From Endozoicomonadaceae bacterium (GTDB lineage: Bacteria > Pseudomonadota > Gammaproteobacteria > Pseudomonadales > Endozoicomonadaceae): a stretch of 35,899 nt of DNA. Made by a program: the position numbers and the translations under genes. This document shows positions 1 through 8,655 of this stretch, piece after piece. The notes beneath the pieces were generated by a model that worked only from the letters and a program-made list of their open reading frames with translations, searched no databases and was not told the DNA's origin. The number at the start of each line of letters is the position of its first letter. Positions within the stretch are counted from its first letter, which is position 1. The stretch spans positions 1 through 35,899 of the forward strand of contig JAGLCE010000025.1 of NCBI GenBank assembly GCA_023146365.1, read 5' to 3'.

Positions 1-90
1 CTTTCCGTGCATTACAGCGATCAAGACCGATCAGCAAAGCCCATTCGCTTAATGTATGATAACGCCATTAAAAACTACTTGAATTCGTGA
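1..90 (+). mobile_element. Decayed IS transposase N-terminal fragment, cut by window edge
   Basis: The plus frame is open from the window edge to a TGA at 88-90. It contains HYSDQDRSAKPIRLM, which resembles the stretch near the N-terminus of IS5-type transposases (YYS...GRPAKPIRLMVGL). After that Met the similarity stops and the frame soon terminates, so this is a broken remnant and not a functional element. The family assignment is from memory of the motif only. Confidence 0.45.
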
Positions 91-248
91 TTTTGAATGT
101 ATCGAAAATGACTGAGATTCTTATGTTGAAAGGGTTGTAGAACGATAAATTATCATGTGAAAATTCACCCATGCGGTGAATTACCGTATAATCAACTACA
201 CCTTTACAGGCCTTTAATAGCATGACCTACAGGCATATCAATCATCAG

Positions 249-1265
249 TTAAGTCGCTGATTTAGTAATAAGCATATACTCCAATAAGTAATTGATTATC
301 GGAGTATCATTATTTATGGTAGCTATATTAAGGGGAGTATTTCCATTGTTGTTTTCCATATGAACACCCATACCGTTAGTGTTTAGTAAGTAGCTAATCA
401 TCGCTAAATTACGACTTTCGGCGGCAAGATGTAAGATGGTATCGTTATTGTTATTGACTGCACACACATCAAATGCATTTATTGCTAACATGTATTGAGC
501 CATCGATACGTTGCCTGCTATGATGGCAATATGCAAGGGAATATCTCCATTGCCATTGGCAACATTCATATCAAAATCATCACCTGTTAACAGATATCTA
601 GCCATTTTCAAACTGCGATTTTTAGCGGCAACATGCAAGGGATTATTCCCATAGTTATCTATTAGATTCTCTTCATTATCATTATTGATACCGATTAGGT
701 AGCTGAGCAAATCCACGAATCCAGTGGCAACGGCCAAATGAATAAGAGGCTCAGCAGAAGAATTACAAGATTTAATTTCAAATTTATCTTCTTCTATTAG
801 GTTCTTAAGCAAATTTAAGTCACATTTTTCGACAGCATACGTAAGAGGGCACTGCTCTTTAAGAGCAGAATCTTTTCGCTGTTGAAATTCACAATCATTC
901 ACACATTGAATCTTTTTTTGAATTTGCTTTTCAATTTGCTCTTCAATTTGCTCTTGAGTTTGCTCTTGAGTTTGCTCTTGAGTTAGTGGCTCTATAACTT
1001 CCTGTTTTATTTTCTTTTGAATTGGCTCTGAAACATATTGTTGAGTGTTATCAACACATACTGATACTAATCTATCATCCACATTAATATTAGCAGTTTT
1101 ATTTTCAGCGTTCATCTCTTTTATGAGGAATAGTAACTTATCATCAGCTTCGGAATAAACATAAAACCCTACAAATATACCTATAAAAGAAACCATGCTA
1201 GGAAGGACGCAAAAAATCCTTATTCGTTGGCAAACTGTAAGATCGACACCTAACTTATCATTCAT
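249..1265 (-). CDS. Ankyrin-repeat protein with N-terminal hydrophobic segment
   Basis: A 338-residue protein. I start it at the ATG at 1265 because AGGA lies five bases upstream and the N-terminus (MNDKLGVDLTVCQR) matches that of the paralog at 2370-3149. An in-frame ATG at 1310 has no such support. Residues about 17-40 form one hydrophobic segment (VSFIGIFVGFYVY). A Gln/Glu-rich linker of repeated EQTQ/EQIE units follows, then about six ankyrin repeats with typical cores (NPLHVAAKN, IPLHIAIIAGN, TILHLAAESRN, TPLNIATINN). Ankyrin repeats are protein-binding modules common in effectors of host-associated bacteria. An effector role here is inference, since no secretion signal is recognised. 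The gene is AT-rich compared with the core genes. It is the first of a local family of tandem paralogs. Confidence 0.85.
   Translation of the reverse strand: MNDKLGVDLTVCQRIRIFCVLPSMVSFIGIFVGFYVYSEADDKLLFLIKEMNAENKTANINVDDRLVSVCVDNTQQYVSEPIQKKIKQEVIEPLTQEQTQEQTQEQIEEQIEKQIQKKIQCVNDCEFQQRKDSALKEQCPLTYAVEKCDLNLLKNLIEEDKFEIKSCNSSAEPLIHLAVATGFVDLLSYLIGINNDNEENLIDNYGNNPLHVAAKNRSLKMARYLLTGDDFDMNVANGNGDIPLHIAIIAGNVSMAQYMLAINAFDVCAVNNNNDTILHLAAESRNLAMISYLLNTNGMGVHMENNNGNTPLNIATINNDTPIINYLLEYMLITKSAT
923..982 (-). repeat. 12-bp tandem repeat in the ankyrin-protein linker
   Basis: Five consecutive 12-bp units of the type TTTGCTCTTGAG (plus strand; the first two units end CAA, and the first reads TTTT for CTCTT) encode the Glu/Gln-rich linker between the hydrophobic segment and the ankyrin repeats. 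The unit is a multiple of three, so copy-number changes would alter linker length without breaking the frame. Confidence 0.8.
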
Positions 1266-1747
1266 AAAAATCCTTTTGATCGTATGTAGTATTAAAATTA
1301 AATATGCCACAGCCTATCATTTTTCTAAACCTTCAAATTTCGAGACTAAAGTAGAACACTTTTACATTATCGTAGTATTATTAGGCTGATTTCTAAACAA
1401 AAAGTTCAATGTTTCTGCCACCGATGATTATTATATTGCCAAAAATTAAATCCTGATATGGCTGCTAGGCAGTAATAATGGCCACTTGCTCGAAAGTGCT
1501 ATATGTTTTCTTATCATCACTGACTTCATCGTTAGCTATATCTAAGGGGCTTACATCATGTTTATGTGTATTTGCTGATTCTATGAAAATAAACATAATC
1601 CTTATCATGGAATTGTAAATCAAATTCTAACAAGAGTTTAACTATTTCAAGGTTTGTTTTTCTGAAAGCAATATGAAGGGGAGTATCTCTCTGATTATTT
1701 TCTATATTCACACCAATATAATGAATTGAGACTTCAGTATAACTCAA

Positions 1748-1936
1748 GAAATAGCGGTAACACGGGCTGGCGGTGAGCGTCCTTTTGCCACCTATAAAAG
1801 ACATTACGGGCTTGCTAGAATTCGGTTCATGGGTCTTGCTAAAAATGCAACGATGTTTGGACTGGCTGCTATGGTAGCGAACATTCGCAAAGGCGCTCAG
1901 TTTTTGGTGTGCCAAAAACATGTTCTGCGGGAGTAG
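1748..1936 (+). mobile_element. IS5-type transposase C-terminal fragment
   Basis: A plus-strand frame of 62 codons ending at TAG 1934-1936. It contains RAGGERPFATYKRHYG, then LARIRFMGLAKNATMF and LAAMVANIRKGAQF. This follows the C-terminal pattern of IS5-family DDE transposases (the catalytic Glu lies in a motif like RxxxERxFAxxKRHYGLRRxRYxGLxKN). The DDE-containing body is absent. It lies inside the broken ankyrin gene. Confidence 0.65.
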
Positions 1937-1971
1937 GTGCGTAGAAAATCGGTGTAAAGCACTAGAAATAA

Positions 1972-2047
1972 GTATAAAACCGATTATTTGGCGTTAAATG
2001 CCACAATGAGTTTCGTAATGGGTGATAAAATGAGGAAAGTTTAATGA
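1972..2047 (-). mobile_element. Transposase-like C-terminal scrap, repeated at 17.6 kb
   Basis: Read on the minus strand this encodes a frame-disrupted version of SLNFPHFITHYE plus AFNAK and a stop. The same block occurs at 17547-17623, where it reads cleanly as a transposase-like tail ending HYEAFNRAFNVK. The two copies align over about 75 bp, including the flank TATAAAACCGAT. The IS family is not identified. Confidence 0.45.
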
Positions 2048-2369
2048 GCGCAGCTAAAGTCGCTGATTATGCTGAGGTCTCGAGTTGTTAATAGGTATTC
2101 AGTCATCTTAACATCATTATTTTCGATGGCAGTATGAACGGGAGTACTCCATTCATTATTTTGTAGATTTTCTTTCTTCAAAGCATGGTTATCGACCCAG
2201 TACCGAACCAAATCCACGTTGCCTTTTGAAACGGAAAAATGCACATAATGCGAACAAAAAGGTTCAAGTTTTAATTCTTCTTTCTCTATTTTTAACTTAA
2301 GCAAATCTAAATCATTCGCTGAGATAGCAGTCGAAATTTTCTCTTGATCGGATTTGGTTTTTTCTTAGG

Positions 2370-3149
2370 CTACTTTGAAAAACACTGGATAATAGCTAAG
2401 TGTAATGGAGAATAGCCGTATTTATTTTCTTTTGTCCAATGATTATAAATTTCAGACCCACCATTCAATTCCTCAAATTTCATTAGGAGTTCAAGCATTT
2501 CAGTATTGTCATAATTAGCAGCAATATGAAAGTGATTATCCCCGTTACTATTTTCCATATTCAGATCACAATACTTAACCGATAACATGCGCTCAGCAAT
2601 CCTAAAATTATCATTGTTGATGGCTACATACAAAGGAAATTCTCCATCCTTATTTTCTACATTCATATCAATATTAATCGTTAACAGGTAGTCAGCCATA
2701 TTGAAGTTATCTGCTTCGATGGCAATATGCAAGGGAGTATTCCCTTCATCATTTTGTAGATTTTCTTTACTCAAAGCATTATGCTCGACCAAGTACCGAA
2801 CCAAATCCACGTTTTTTCTGCCTTTGGAAACGGCCGAATGCACATGATGCGAATGTAAAGGTTCAATTTTTAATCCTTTCTTCTCTACTAGTAATTGAAG
2901 CAAATCTAAATTTTCATTTGAAACGGCATGAGAAATTTTATTTTGAATGCATTTGATCTTTCTGGTAGCTATTTCACATTTAGCAGCTTTATTTTCATCT
3001 CTCATATGTTCTATGAGATTTCTTAATTTTTCATCAACGTCAACATAAAACCCTCTAAATATACTCAAAAAAGATTCTTTTCTAGGTATCCGTATAAAAA
3101 TCTTAACTCGCTGGCAAAAAGTAAGATCAAAACCTAATTTATCATTCAT
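2370..3149 (-). CDS. Ankyrin-repeat protein, paralog of the 249-1265 gene
   Basis: A 259-residue protein starting at an ATG preceded by GAGGA with a 7-base spacer. The N-terminus (MNDKLGFDLTFCQRVKIF) is clearly paralogous to the first ankyrin gene, but the hydrophobic segment is weaker (FLSIFRGFYV). About six ankyrin repeats follow from residue 70 (ISHAVSNENLDLL, HVHSAVSKG, NTPLHIAIEADN, FPLYVAINNDN, NHFHIAANYDN, SPLHLAIIQ). The frame ends abruptly inside the last repeat (SPLHLAIIQCFSK stop), and the downstream DNA is another paralog's interior. The C-terminus may therefore be truncated by recombination. Function is unknown; protein binding is the general role of the fold. Expression alone or in series with the neighbouring paralogs is possible. 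Confidence 0.8.
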   Translation of the reverse strand: MNDKLGFDLTFCQRVKIFIRIPRKESFLSIFRGFYVDVDEKLRNLIEHMRDENKAAKCEIATRKIKCIQNKISHAVSNENLDLLQLLVEKKGLKIEPLHSHHVHSAVSKGRKNVDLVRYLVEHNALSKENLQNDEGNTPLHIAIEADNFNMADYLLTINIDMNVENKDGEFPLYVAINNDNFRIAERMLSVKYCDLNMENSNGDNHFHIAANYDNTEMLELLMKFEELNGGSEIYNHWTKENKYGYSPLHLAIIQCFSK

Positions 3150-4121
3150 AACAAAATCCTCAATTCGTAGGTGTACGATGCAAATAACATATCTTTAAAC
3201 TCATTGACTTTAACAAAGTGATAGTCACACTGGCTAATATGGCTACTAACTAACAGTGCAGCCATTAGTCGAATATGCGTTGGACAAACCTGAAAAAATA
3301 AAGTTCAATTCTCTTCTGTTATCGGCAATAATTATGTGGATAAACAATTAAACCTTGGTACGATCGCTGTTAATTATCGATGAGTATTTGTTCGAAATTC
3401 GCTATTCAAACTGGATCAGGCAATGCTTTCAATACTGACTCATTCTATGCCAAAATCGTTTAATCTTTGCAATGTGGGTAATCGTTCTACAGCAGCTGAC
3501 TCACCTATGCAATGTCAGTCGATTGCACTTATTGTATTAATCCCGCTCTTCATCAAACCTTTGGTGTAAACGATTGGAGGACGGCATTTGCCGAATGCCC
3601 ATGCAACGCTTGAACCAGTCATCATTGCGAATATTTTCTATCGCATCAAAATCGCTTTTATCGGTCGCCAAAAGAGCACTAACTGTTCAAATCAATTCAA
3701 TATTGAAAATACCGTGCCTTTTGCTAACAGCGCGCAAGGGTTTCTTGAGTATTGTTTGTTGATTTATGGCACGATGGCAACTGCAAATCCGTGAGAGGAT
3801 GTGGGAAGAAGGTCACGAAATACACAGGTATCGAGAGATGCCATCAGTGACGAGGCAGTGCAGTATCTCATTAAATTTTAATTTTCTCACAAACTCGAAG
3901 TCTGTATAGAGAGCGAAACTCATTTTTATTTATATCATAGGACAGTCGATTGCACTTATTGCTTTAATCCATCAGTTGCATGGCTTTTGGTGAAACTCTT
4001 TATCATTCCACTCTGTGAAAATTGTTAGACTATTTGTTCAAGTGGTTCTGTATAATTACACGGTGTCGCACTGGTGGGTTTGTTTTTTATATACAATATA
4101 AAACAATTTTATTAGTTAACT
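3150..4121. other. Gene-free stretch with decayed IS1380-like copies
   Basis: No convincing gene. It holds a minus-strand IS1380-like transposase relic (about 3548-3700) and a second, shorter copy of part of the same element around 3943-3990. The shared core CAGTCGATTGCACTTATTG occurs at 3520-3538 and 3947-3965. The last 40 bases before the zinc-finger gene are very AT-rich (TATACAATATAAAAC) and could carry its promoter, but no clear -35 box is seen. Confidence 0.5.
3548..3700 (-). mobile_element. IS1380-family-like transposase remnant
   Basis: On the minus strand one frame reads LLATDKSDFDAIENIR, then NDDWFKRCMGIRQMPSSNRL and HQRFDE. This matches the shape of IS1380-family transposase N-terminal regions (D-DxxHIE-R-DPxF--ALGL-R-PSS-TLRQRFD). 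Flanking sequence continues in other frames with stops (for example ESAAVERLPTLQRLNDFGIE), so the element is dead. Confidence 0.5.
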
Positions 4122-5429
4122 ATGGGGTTATATTATATGTTAAATAGATTTTTTTACGGAGACAGTACATCCGGTGTTTATGTATTGTTATCCAGTAATC
4201 AAAAAGAATCGAGTACTGATCAGCGTAGTATCTCAGTTTCGCAAGTTAATGTTGAAAGCGGTAATTACTCAGAAAGTAATAGACCTATTAATTATAATGA
4301 TCCAATAACAGAATTACCATATTTTATTGACGATTATAATGAAAAATTGTATTGTGTTAATCCTAATGATATATATAATCAAAAAAATTTGATGGCAAGA
4401 AAAATAACAAATAAATCAGAGGAAGATCCACCTAATATTAATGAATTGACTGATAGATCTGATAATTTCACAGATAATTTCACTGATAATTTCACTGATA
4501 ATATATTAGGCTTTGATAGGATGACAGATGTTAGAGAAACTAACAAAATAGACGACAATAACGAGTATGAATCGTTAAAGTTGTCGGATTATTACGAAAT
4601 AAATACACCAGGATCGTCGAAAAAATATGAATGTTTGAGAATACCTTCTAATGATTTGGATATTAATAACCAAACCGATAATTTTTCTAGTCCTTATTGG
4701 AAGGAAAGTGAGTCGTATATACAAAATACGCAGAAGTCAATTCATCATACGGCTTGTGATACAGTATCGAAACCACCTCAATCTCCTGTTGTATCCACGA
4801 GTTCGGATAATTCAAAACAAACTACTCAAGTACCATCTATAGGAAACCAAGGTTATAAATGTCATCAATGTAAAAAAATATTTGATAATAGTGAAAGTTT
4901 AAACCTTCATATAACAGTTCATTTAAATGAAAAACAACATAAATGTCTTATATGTGGAAAAATTTTTATTTTTAATTCATATTTACTTAGACATTATAAA
5001 ATTCATTTAGATAAAGAATTATATAAATGTAAGGCATGTGAAAAAAAATTTAATAAACTCTCAAATTTTTCAAGGCATCTTAAATATCATTTAAATGAAA
5101 AGCCATATGAATGTTTTCTATGTAATAAAAGATTTCATATAGCTGACGATTTAAATCACCATATTGATGTTCATGAAAATGAAAACCCTAAATGTGATCA
5201 ATGTAACAAAACATTTTATAATAAATCAAGATTAAAATTTCATATGGAAATTCATTTTCGTAGAACACTACATCCATGTCATATATGTGAAACAACATTT
5301 GAATATAGCTCAGGTTTGAAAAGGCATATGAAGAGTCATGCAAATAAAAGCCCATGTAAATGTTCTATATGTGGAACAATGTATAGTACTCCTTTTAAGT
5401 TAAAGAATCATATTTGTCGTCTCGCTTGA
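4122..5429 (+). CDS. Eukaryotic-like C2H2 zinc-finger protein, seven tandem fingers
   Basis: A 435-residue protein. Residues 1-240 are low-complexity, Asn/Asp/Ser-rich and probably disordered, with an NFTD triplet repeat at 115-127. Residues 245-432 carry seven consecutive zinc fingers. Six are canonical C-x2-C-x12-H-x3-H: C247/C250/H263/H267, C275/C278/H291/H295, C303/C306/H319/H323, C331/C334/H347/H351, C358/C361/H374/H378 and C386/C389/H402/H406. The seventh ends C414/C417/H430/C432 and is atypical. Linkers such as HLNEKPYEC mirror the eukaryotic TGEKPYxC linker. Bacterial zinc-finger proteins (Ros/MucR) have a single divergent finger, so tandem arrays of this kind are a eukaryotic hallmark. 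Sequence-specific DNA binding, possibly in a host nucleus, is inference. The gene is much more AT-rich than the core genes and is surrounded by IS debris, which is consistent with transfer. ATG 4137 is an alternative start, and neither start has a strong ribosome site. Confidence 0.9.
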   Translation: MGLYYMLNRFFYGDSTSGVYVLLSSNQKESSTDQRSISVSQVNVESGNYSESNRPINYNDPITELPYFIDDYNEKLYCVNPNDIYNQKNLMARKITNKSEEDPPNINELTDRSDNFTDNFTDNFTDNILGFDRMTDVRETNKIDDNNEYESLKLSDYYEINTPGSSKKYECLRIPSNDLDINNQTDNFSSPYWKESESYIQNTQKSIHHTACDTVSKPPQSPVVSTSSDNSKQTTQVPSIGNQGYKCHQCKKIFDNSESLNLHITVHLNEKQHKCLICGKIFIFNSYLLRHYKIHLDKELYKCKACEKKFNKLSNFSRHLKYHLNEKPYECFLCNKRFHIADDLNHHIDVHENENPKCDQCNKTFYNKSRLKFHMEIHFRRTLHPCHICETTFEYSSGLKRHMKSHANKSPCKCSICGTMYSTPFKLKNHICRLA

Positions 5430-5509
5430 TTATAAACGTGTTTAGTAAATATAATTGTCAATCATTCGCCATCCCTTTACGCCACGAAGATGCCCAGGAT
5501 AGTTATTTA

Positions 5510-5725
5510 AACGGGAACAATGGTTTCGAAAAGATGGTGAAACGCTGGAAAGAGGACTTCCTTAAAGACTTAGAGTCAGAAGGTAAGTTCATATAGCAAA
5601 TCCGGTAGGGAGTCAAGCAGGACAATAAGCGCATTAAGCAACTGGAATGCAAACTCGACCGCAAGGAAAAGAGATTGGCCAGCCAACTTAATCGTCAGGG
5701 TAAGGCAGTCGGCCTGTTGCCTTAA
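5510..5725 (+). mobile_element. IS3-type OrfA-like transposase remnant
   Basis: Two plus-strand pieces in different frames: GFEKMVKRWKEDFLKDLESE (stop at about 5595), then DNKRIKQLECKLDRKEKRLA with a stop at 5723-5725. Together they resemble the coiled-coil end of IS3-family OrfA (KRIKxLExELRRKxKALAE). A frame break lies between them. No OrfB is present. Confidence 0.45.
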
Positions 5726-6029
5726 ATCCGGAGCAGATGACGAGAGTCGAAATGAAGCAAGATGCGTAACTTAAAAACGCGATAACCACATTAAAAGTTA
5801 CAAGACTTCACGAAAAATCACCCTGAAAATGAAATATTTATATGGGTGTATTTTACCTGTTAGGCCTTGTACTGTCTGGGGTTAAGGCAGTTATTTTTGC
5901 TTTGAAGTCACAGATTCAGGCTGTATAAACACCAATAAAATAGGGTAAGATTCCATCTGAATGGTATTGATACGAACACAATAATCCTTAACATTTAATT
6001 CGACTAAAACCTAGCGCAGAGGGTTTAAG

Positions 6030-7313
6030 ATGGAAGACAACATTCTTCAATTGCAATATGCAATGGACACGTTCTATTTTCTTATGTGTGGTGCGTTGGT
6101 TATGTGGATGGCAGCAGGCTTTGCCATGCTTGAAGCCGGCCTTGTACGTTCTAAGAACACCACTGAAATTCTAACTAAAAACGTAGCTTTGTTTGCGATC
6201 TCATGCACCATGTACATGATGTGTGGTTACTCCATTATGTACAAAGGCGGCGCAGAGATGTTTTTCTTAAGCGGTATTGTAGCAGACGGCGTTACCGGCA
6301 CTGAAAAAGCTGCTACCCATGCACCCTCTGCTGACTTCTTCTTCCAAGTTGTCTTTGTAGCAACAGCTATGTCTATTGTCTCGGGTGCAGTTGCCGAGCG
6401 CATGAAACTATGGGCTTTTCTTGCATTTTCAGTCGTTATGACTTCCTTTATCTACCCGATAGAAGGTAGCTGGACTTGGGGCGGAGAATCAGTTTTCGGC
6501 TTGTTCAGTCTTGCTGAGCTAACTGAAAATGTCATGATTGATGGTGAAATGACCTACTTTGGTTTCACTGATTTTGCAGGATCAAGCATTGTACACTTAG
6601 CTGGCGCTTCAGCGGCATTAGCGGGTGTTCTGTTACTCGGCGCCCGTAAAGGTAAATACGGTGCTAATGGTCAAATTAATGCAATACCCGGTGCAAACTT
6701 GCCAATAGCAACTTTAGGTACTTTTATCCTTTGGTTCGGTTGGTTCGGTTTCAACGGTGGTTCCGTATTAGCATTGGCCAGTGTAGAAAACGCTAACGCA
6801 GTTGCCGTTGTATTTATGAATACCAACGCAGCAGCTACTGGCGGTGCAATGACAGCGTTAATCACTGCACGTATATTATTCGGTAAAGCAGACTTAACCA
6901 TGCTGTTAAACGGTGCTTTAGCTGGGTTGGTCTCCATTACTGCGGGACCAGATACATCTACAGCATTGTCTGCAACCATCATCGGTGCCATTGGTGGAGT
7001 ATTTGTTGTGTTCAGTATTATTACTTTGGATAAATTAAAGATTGATGATCCCGTGGGTGCTATTTCGGTTCACGGTGTTGCTGGATTATTTGGTGTAATG
7101 ATTGTTCCATTTACTAATGACAGCGCATCATTTGCTGCACAGTTTATTGGTGCTGCAACGATCTTCATCTGGGTATTCGGGACATCTCTTATTGTTTGGG
7201 CAATCCTCAAAGCAGTCATGGGTCTTCGTGTTAACGGAAAAACAGAGCGCGAAGGTGTTGACCTTACAGAGTGTGGTATCGAAGCGTACCCAGAGTTCTG
7301 TAATAAGAAGTAA
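6030..7313 (+). CDS. amt: Ammonium transporter, Amt family
   Basis: A 427-residue inner-membrane channel-type transporter for ammonium/ammonia with about 11 membrane spans. The family signature is present: the first span MWMAAGFAMLEAGLVRSKN (25-43), and the pore twin histidines H189 (DFAGSSIVHLAG) and H348 (GAISVHGVAGLFG). These correspond to the conserved pair of E. coli AmtB. The start ATG has GAGG eight bases upstream. In proteobacteria amt is normally linked to glnK, which encodes the PII protein that gates it. No glnK is visible on either side here, where there is only IS debris and gene-free DNA. The gene is followed by a hairpin terminator. It probably serves nitrogen uptake; regulation cannot be read, as the closest sigma-54-like match upstream has a one-base spacing error. 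Confidence 0.95.
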   Translation: MEDNILQLQYAMDTFYFLMCGALVMWMAAGFAMLEAGLVRSKNTTEILTKNVALFAISCTMYMMCGYSIMYKGGAEMFFLSGIVADGVTGTEKAATHAPSADFFFQVVFVATAMSIVSGAVAERMKLWAFLAFSVVMTSFIYPIEGSWTWGGESVFGLFSLAELTENVMIDGEMTYFGFTDFAGSSIVHLAGASAALAGVLLLGARKGKYGANGQINAIPGANLPIATLGTFILWFGWFGFNGGSVLALASVENANAVAVVFMNTNAAATGGAMTALITARILFGKADLTMLLNGALAGLVSITAGPDTSTALSATIIGAIGGVFVVFSIITLDKLKIDDPVGAISVHGVAGLFGVMIVPFTNDSASFAAQFIGAATIFIWVFGTSLIVWAILKAVMGLRVNGKTEREGVDLTECGIEAYPEFCNKK

Positions 7314-7332
7314 CATCATCATTGATAATTTA

Positions 7333-7354
7333 AAGGCACTGTTTTAGGTGCCTT
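7333..7354 (+). terminator. Rho-independent terminator after amt
   Basis: A perfect 7-bp inverted repeat, AAGGCAC / GTGCCTT, around an 8-base loop, followed by a T-rich tail (TGTTTGTGCTTTT), starting 20 bases after the amt stop codon. Confidence 0.7.
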
Positions 7355-7361
7355 GTTTGTG

Positions 7362-8028
7362 CTTTTCATGGGCTGTAAACTATCGTCATTATTCTTAATG
7401 CATCCTATCCCAATCTGGGCTTTAATTTAATATCGTTGCCCTTGAATCAGTTGTTTGTATTGTCTGGTTTGTTTACTCACTCCTGACCTCTATTTCTTAA
7501 TATGAGAGCTATGAAATATACAGCAGCTAACTCACATATGAAATTTCAGTCGATTGCACTTGTTGTATTAATCCAGCACTGATTATTTTAAGATACTTCT
7601 CTGTTAACTCAGTTGGATTTCTTCTCGTGCTTCCCACTTAAACATCAATAGATTGAGTTAGGGTTTATAACGATGATTAGAATCGCCTTTGCCATTAACG
7701 GTCCAGATAAAACGATTAATACAAATAAGTCATATTTACCACAAGCCACAATGAGTTTGAAAATGGTTCCGAATTTATGGGGGCCGTAGTATAGGCTGGG
7801 GGCTCTATTATGAAGATTTTCTGAATATCCATATTTAATCAACATATAATCGATGTTATCGAATCATACTAAAGTCTAATTTGATTATTTTTTATTAACC
7901 TCTATTGAACTATCCCATAAATTAAAAGTCCAAATTTAACAACTGTATATATGTGTAGAGTTAACTCCACTTCGACAGTACCAAATACTTAATGCTATCT
8001 AACGATTCGAGGGGTTGGCAGAGACAAA
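7362..8028. other. Gene-free stretch containing a third copy of the IS1380-like repeat
   Basis: No convincing gene. About 7518-7577 (ACAGCAGCTAACTCAC, then TTTCAGTCGATTGCACTTG) aligns with 3490-3545 and is another scrap of the dead IS1380-like element. The short minus-strand ORF around 7645-7845 has no recognisable features. The last 100 bases before the LysE gene are AT-rich and likely hold its promoter, which I could not define. Confidence 0.45.
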
Positions 8029-8655
8029 ATGGGAATAGAACAATGGCTGGCATTTGTTTCAGCGTCACTAATATTTTTCCTGATCCCAGGACCTGATGTA
8101 ATATTAATAGCAGGCTGGAGTGCAAGAAAAGGATTTCGTATGGGATTTGAGGCTGCGATGGGCACCATCCTTGGCCTTGTTATACATACGATTGCCACCT
8201 CTATGGGTCTCGCTGCACTGCTGACCGCATCAACCAACGCCTTTACCATAGTCAAATGGGCTGGCTCTATCTATCTGATCTGTCTCGGCATTAGCAAACT
8301 GAGGAACAGGGATCATCTCAAACAAGAGACAGTCCAAAATCAGCAAAAGAATCACAGACCCTTCCTACAGGCACTGTGCACTAATCTATGCAACCCAAAG
8401 GTCATTTTATTTTTTGTTGCTTTTCTGCCCCATTTTATTGATTCTACTGCCAATGCCCAAGTACAGCTTTTTGTGCTAGGACTCTCCTATGCTGTCGTCT
8501 CATTCGTCTTCTACCTCACTCTAGTGGCCATTATGGCCAAAGCAGGAGAATCATTAGGCAAAAATCAGACCGTTCAACAGCTGAGTCGGTGGTTGAGCGG
8601 CACCATAATGATCGGGTTTGGGGTCAGTTTGGCGGCGATGGCCAGTCATTCGTAA
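8029..8655 (+). CDS. LysE/RhtB family amino-acid exporter
   Basis: A 208-residue integral membrane protein with about six hydrophobic segments. The N-terminal family signature FFLIPGPDVILIAG sits at residues 16-29 (the conserved PGP of LysE/RhtB exporters) and is followed by a G-rich second helix (GFEAAMGTILGLVIH). RKGFRMG and the SIYLICLGISKLRN segment also fit. Family members export amino acids such as homoserine, threonine, lysine or other small metabolites. The substrate cannot be told from sequence. The start ATG has a purine-rich GAGGGG element upstream. It stands alone between gene-free stretches. Confidence 0.9.
   Translation: MGIEQWLAFVSASLIFFLIPGPDVILIAGWSARKGFRMGFEAAMGTILGLVIHTIATSMGLAALLTASTNAFTIVKWAGSIYLICLGISKLRNRDHLKQETVQNQQKNHRPFLQALCTNLCNPKVILFFVAFLPHFIDSTANAQVQLFVLGLSYAVVSFVFYLTLVAIMAKAGESLGKNQTVQQLSRWLSGTIMIGFGVSLAAMASHS

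Larger units (their letters stand above)
1465..2350 (-). pseudogene. Ankyrin-repeat gene interrupted by IS remnants
   Basis: Two ankyrin-coding pieces flank about 300 bp of transposase debris. The 5' piece (about 2350-2041) encodes ISTAISANDLDLLK through YLLTTRDLSIISDFSCAH. It is clearly paralogous to residues about 70-150 of the protein at 2370-3149 (shared SHxVHxxVSKG, NVDLVRY, ENLQN). The 3' piece (about 1740-1562) encodes GVNIENNQRDTPLHIAFRKT. It then needs a frame change to continue as HDVSPLDIANDEVSDDKKTY and stop at 1465-1467. No start codon or N-terminal domain remains. An in-frame TAG lies just upstream of the 5' piece, which abuts the 3' end of the neighbouring intact paralog. I read this as a third family member lost by recombination at its 5' end and IS insertion in the middle. 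Confidence 0.7.

Noticed and set aside
5880..5920. Sigma-54 promoter upstream of amt (AGGCAG...TTTTGCT)
   Set aside because: The GG-to-GC spacing is one base too long (11 instead of 10) and the -24 half is poor.
7645..7845. 66-codon minus-strand ORF with a hydrophobic stretch
   Set aside because: It lies in AT-rich gene-free DNA near IS scraps, with no family features and no supported start.
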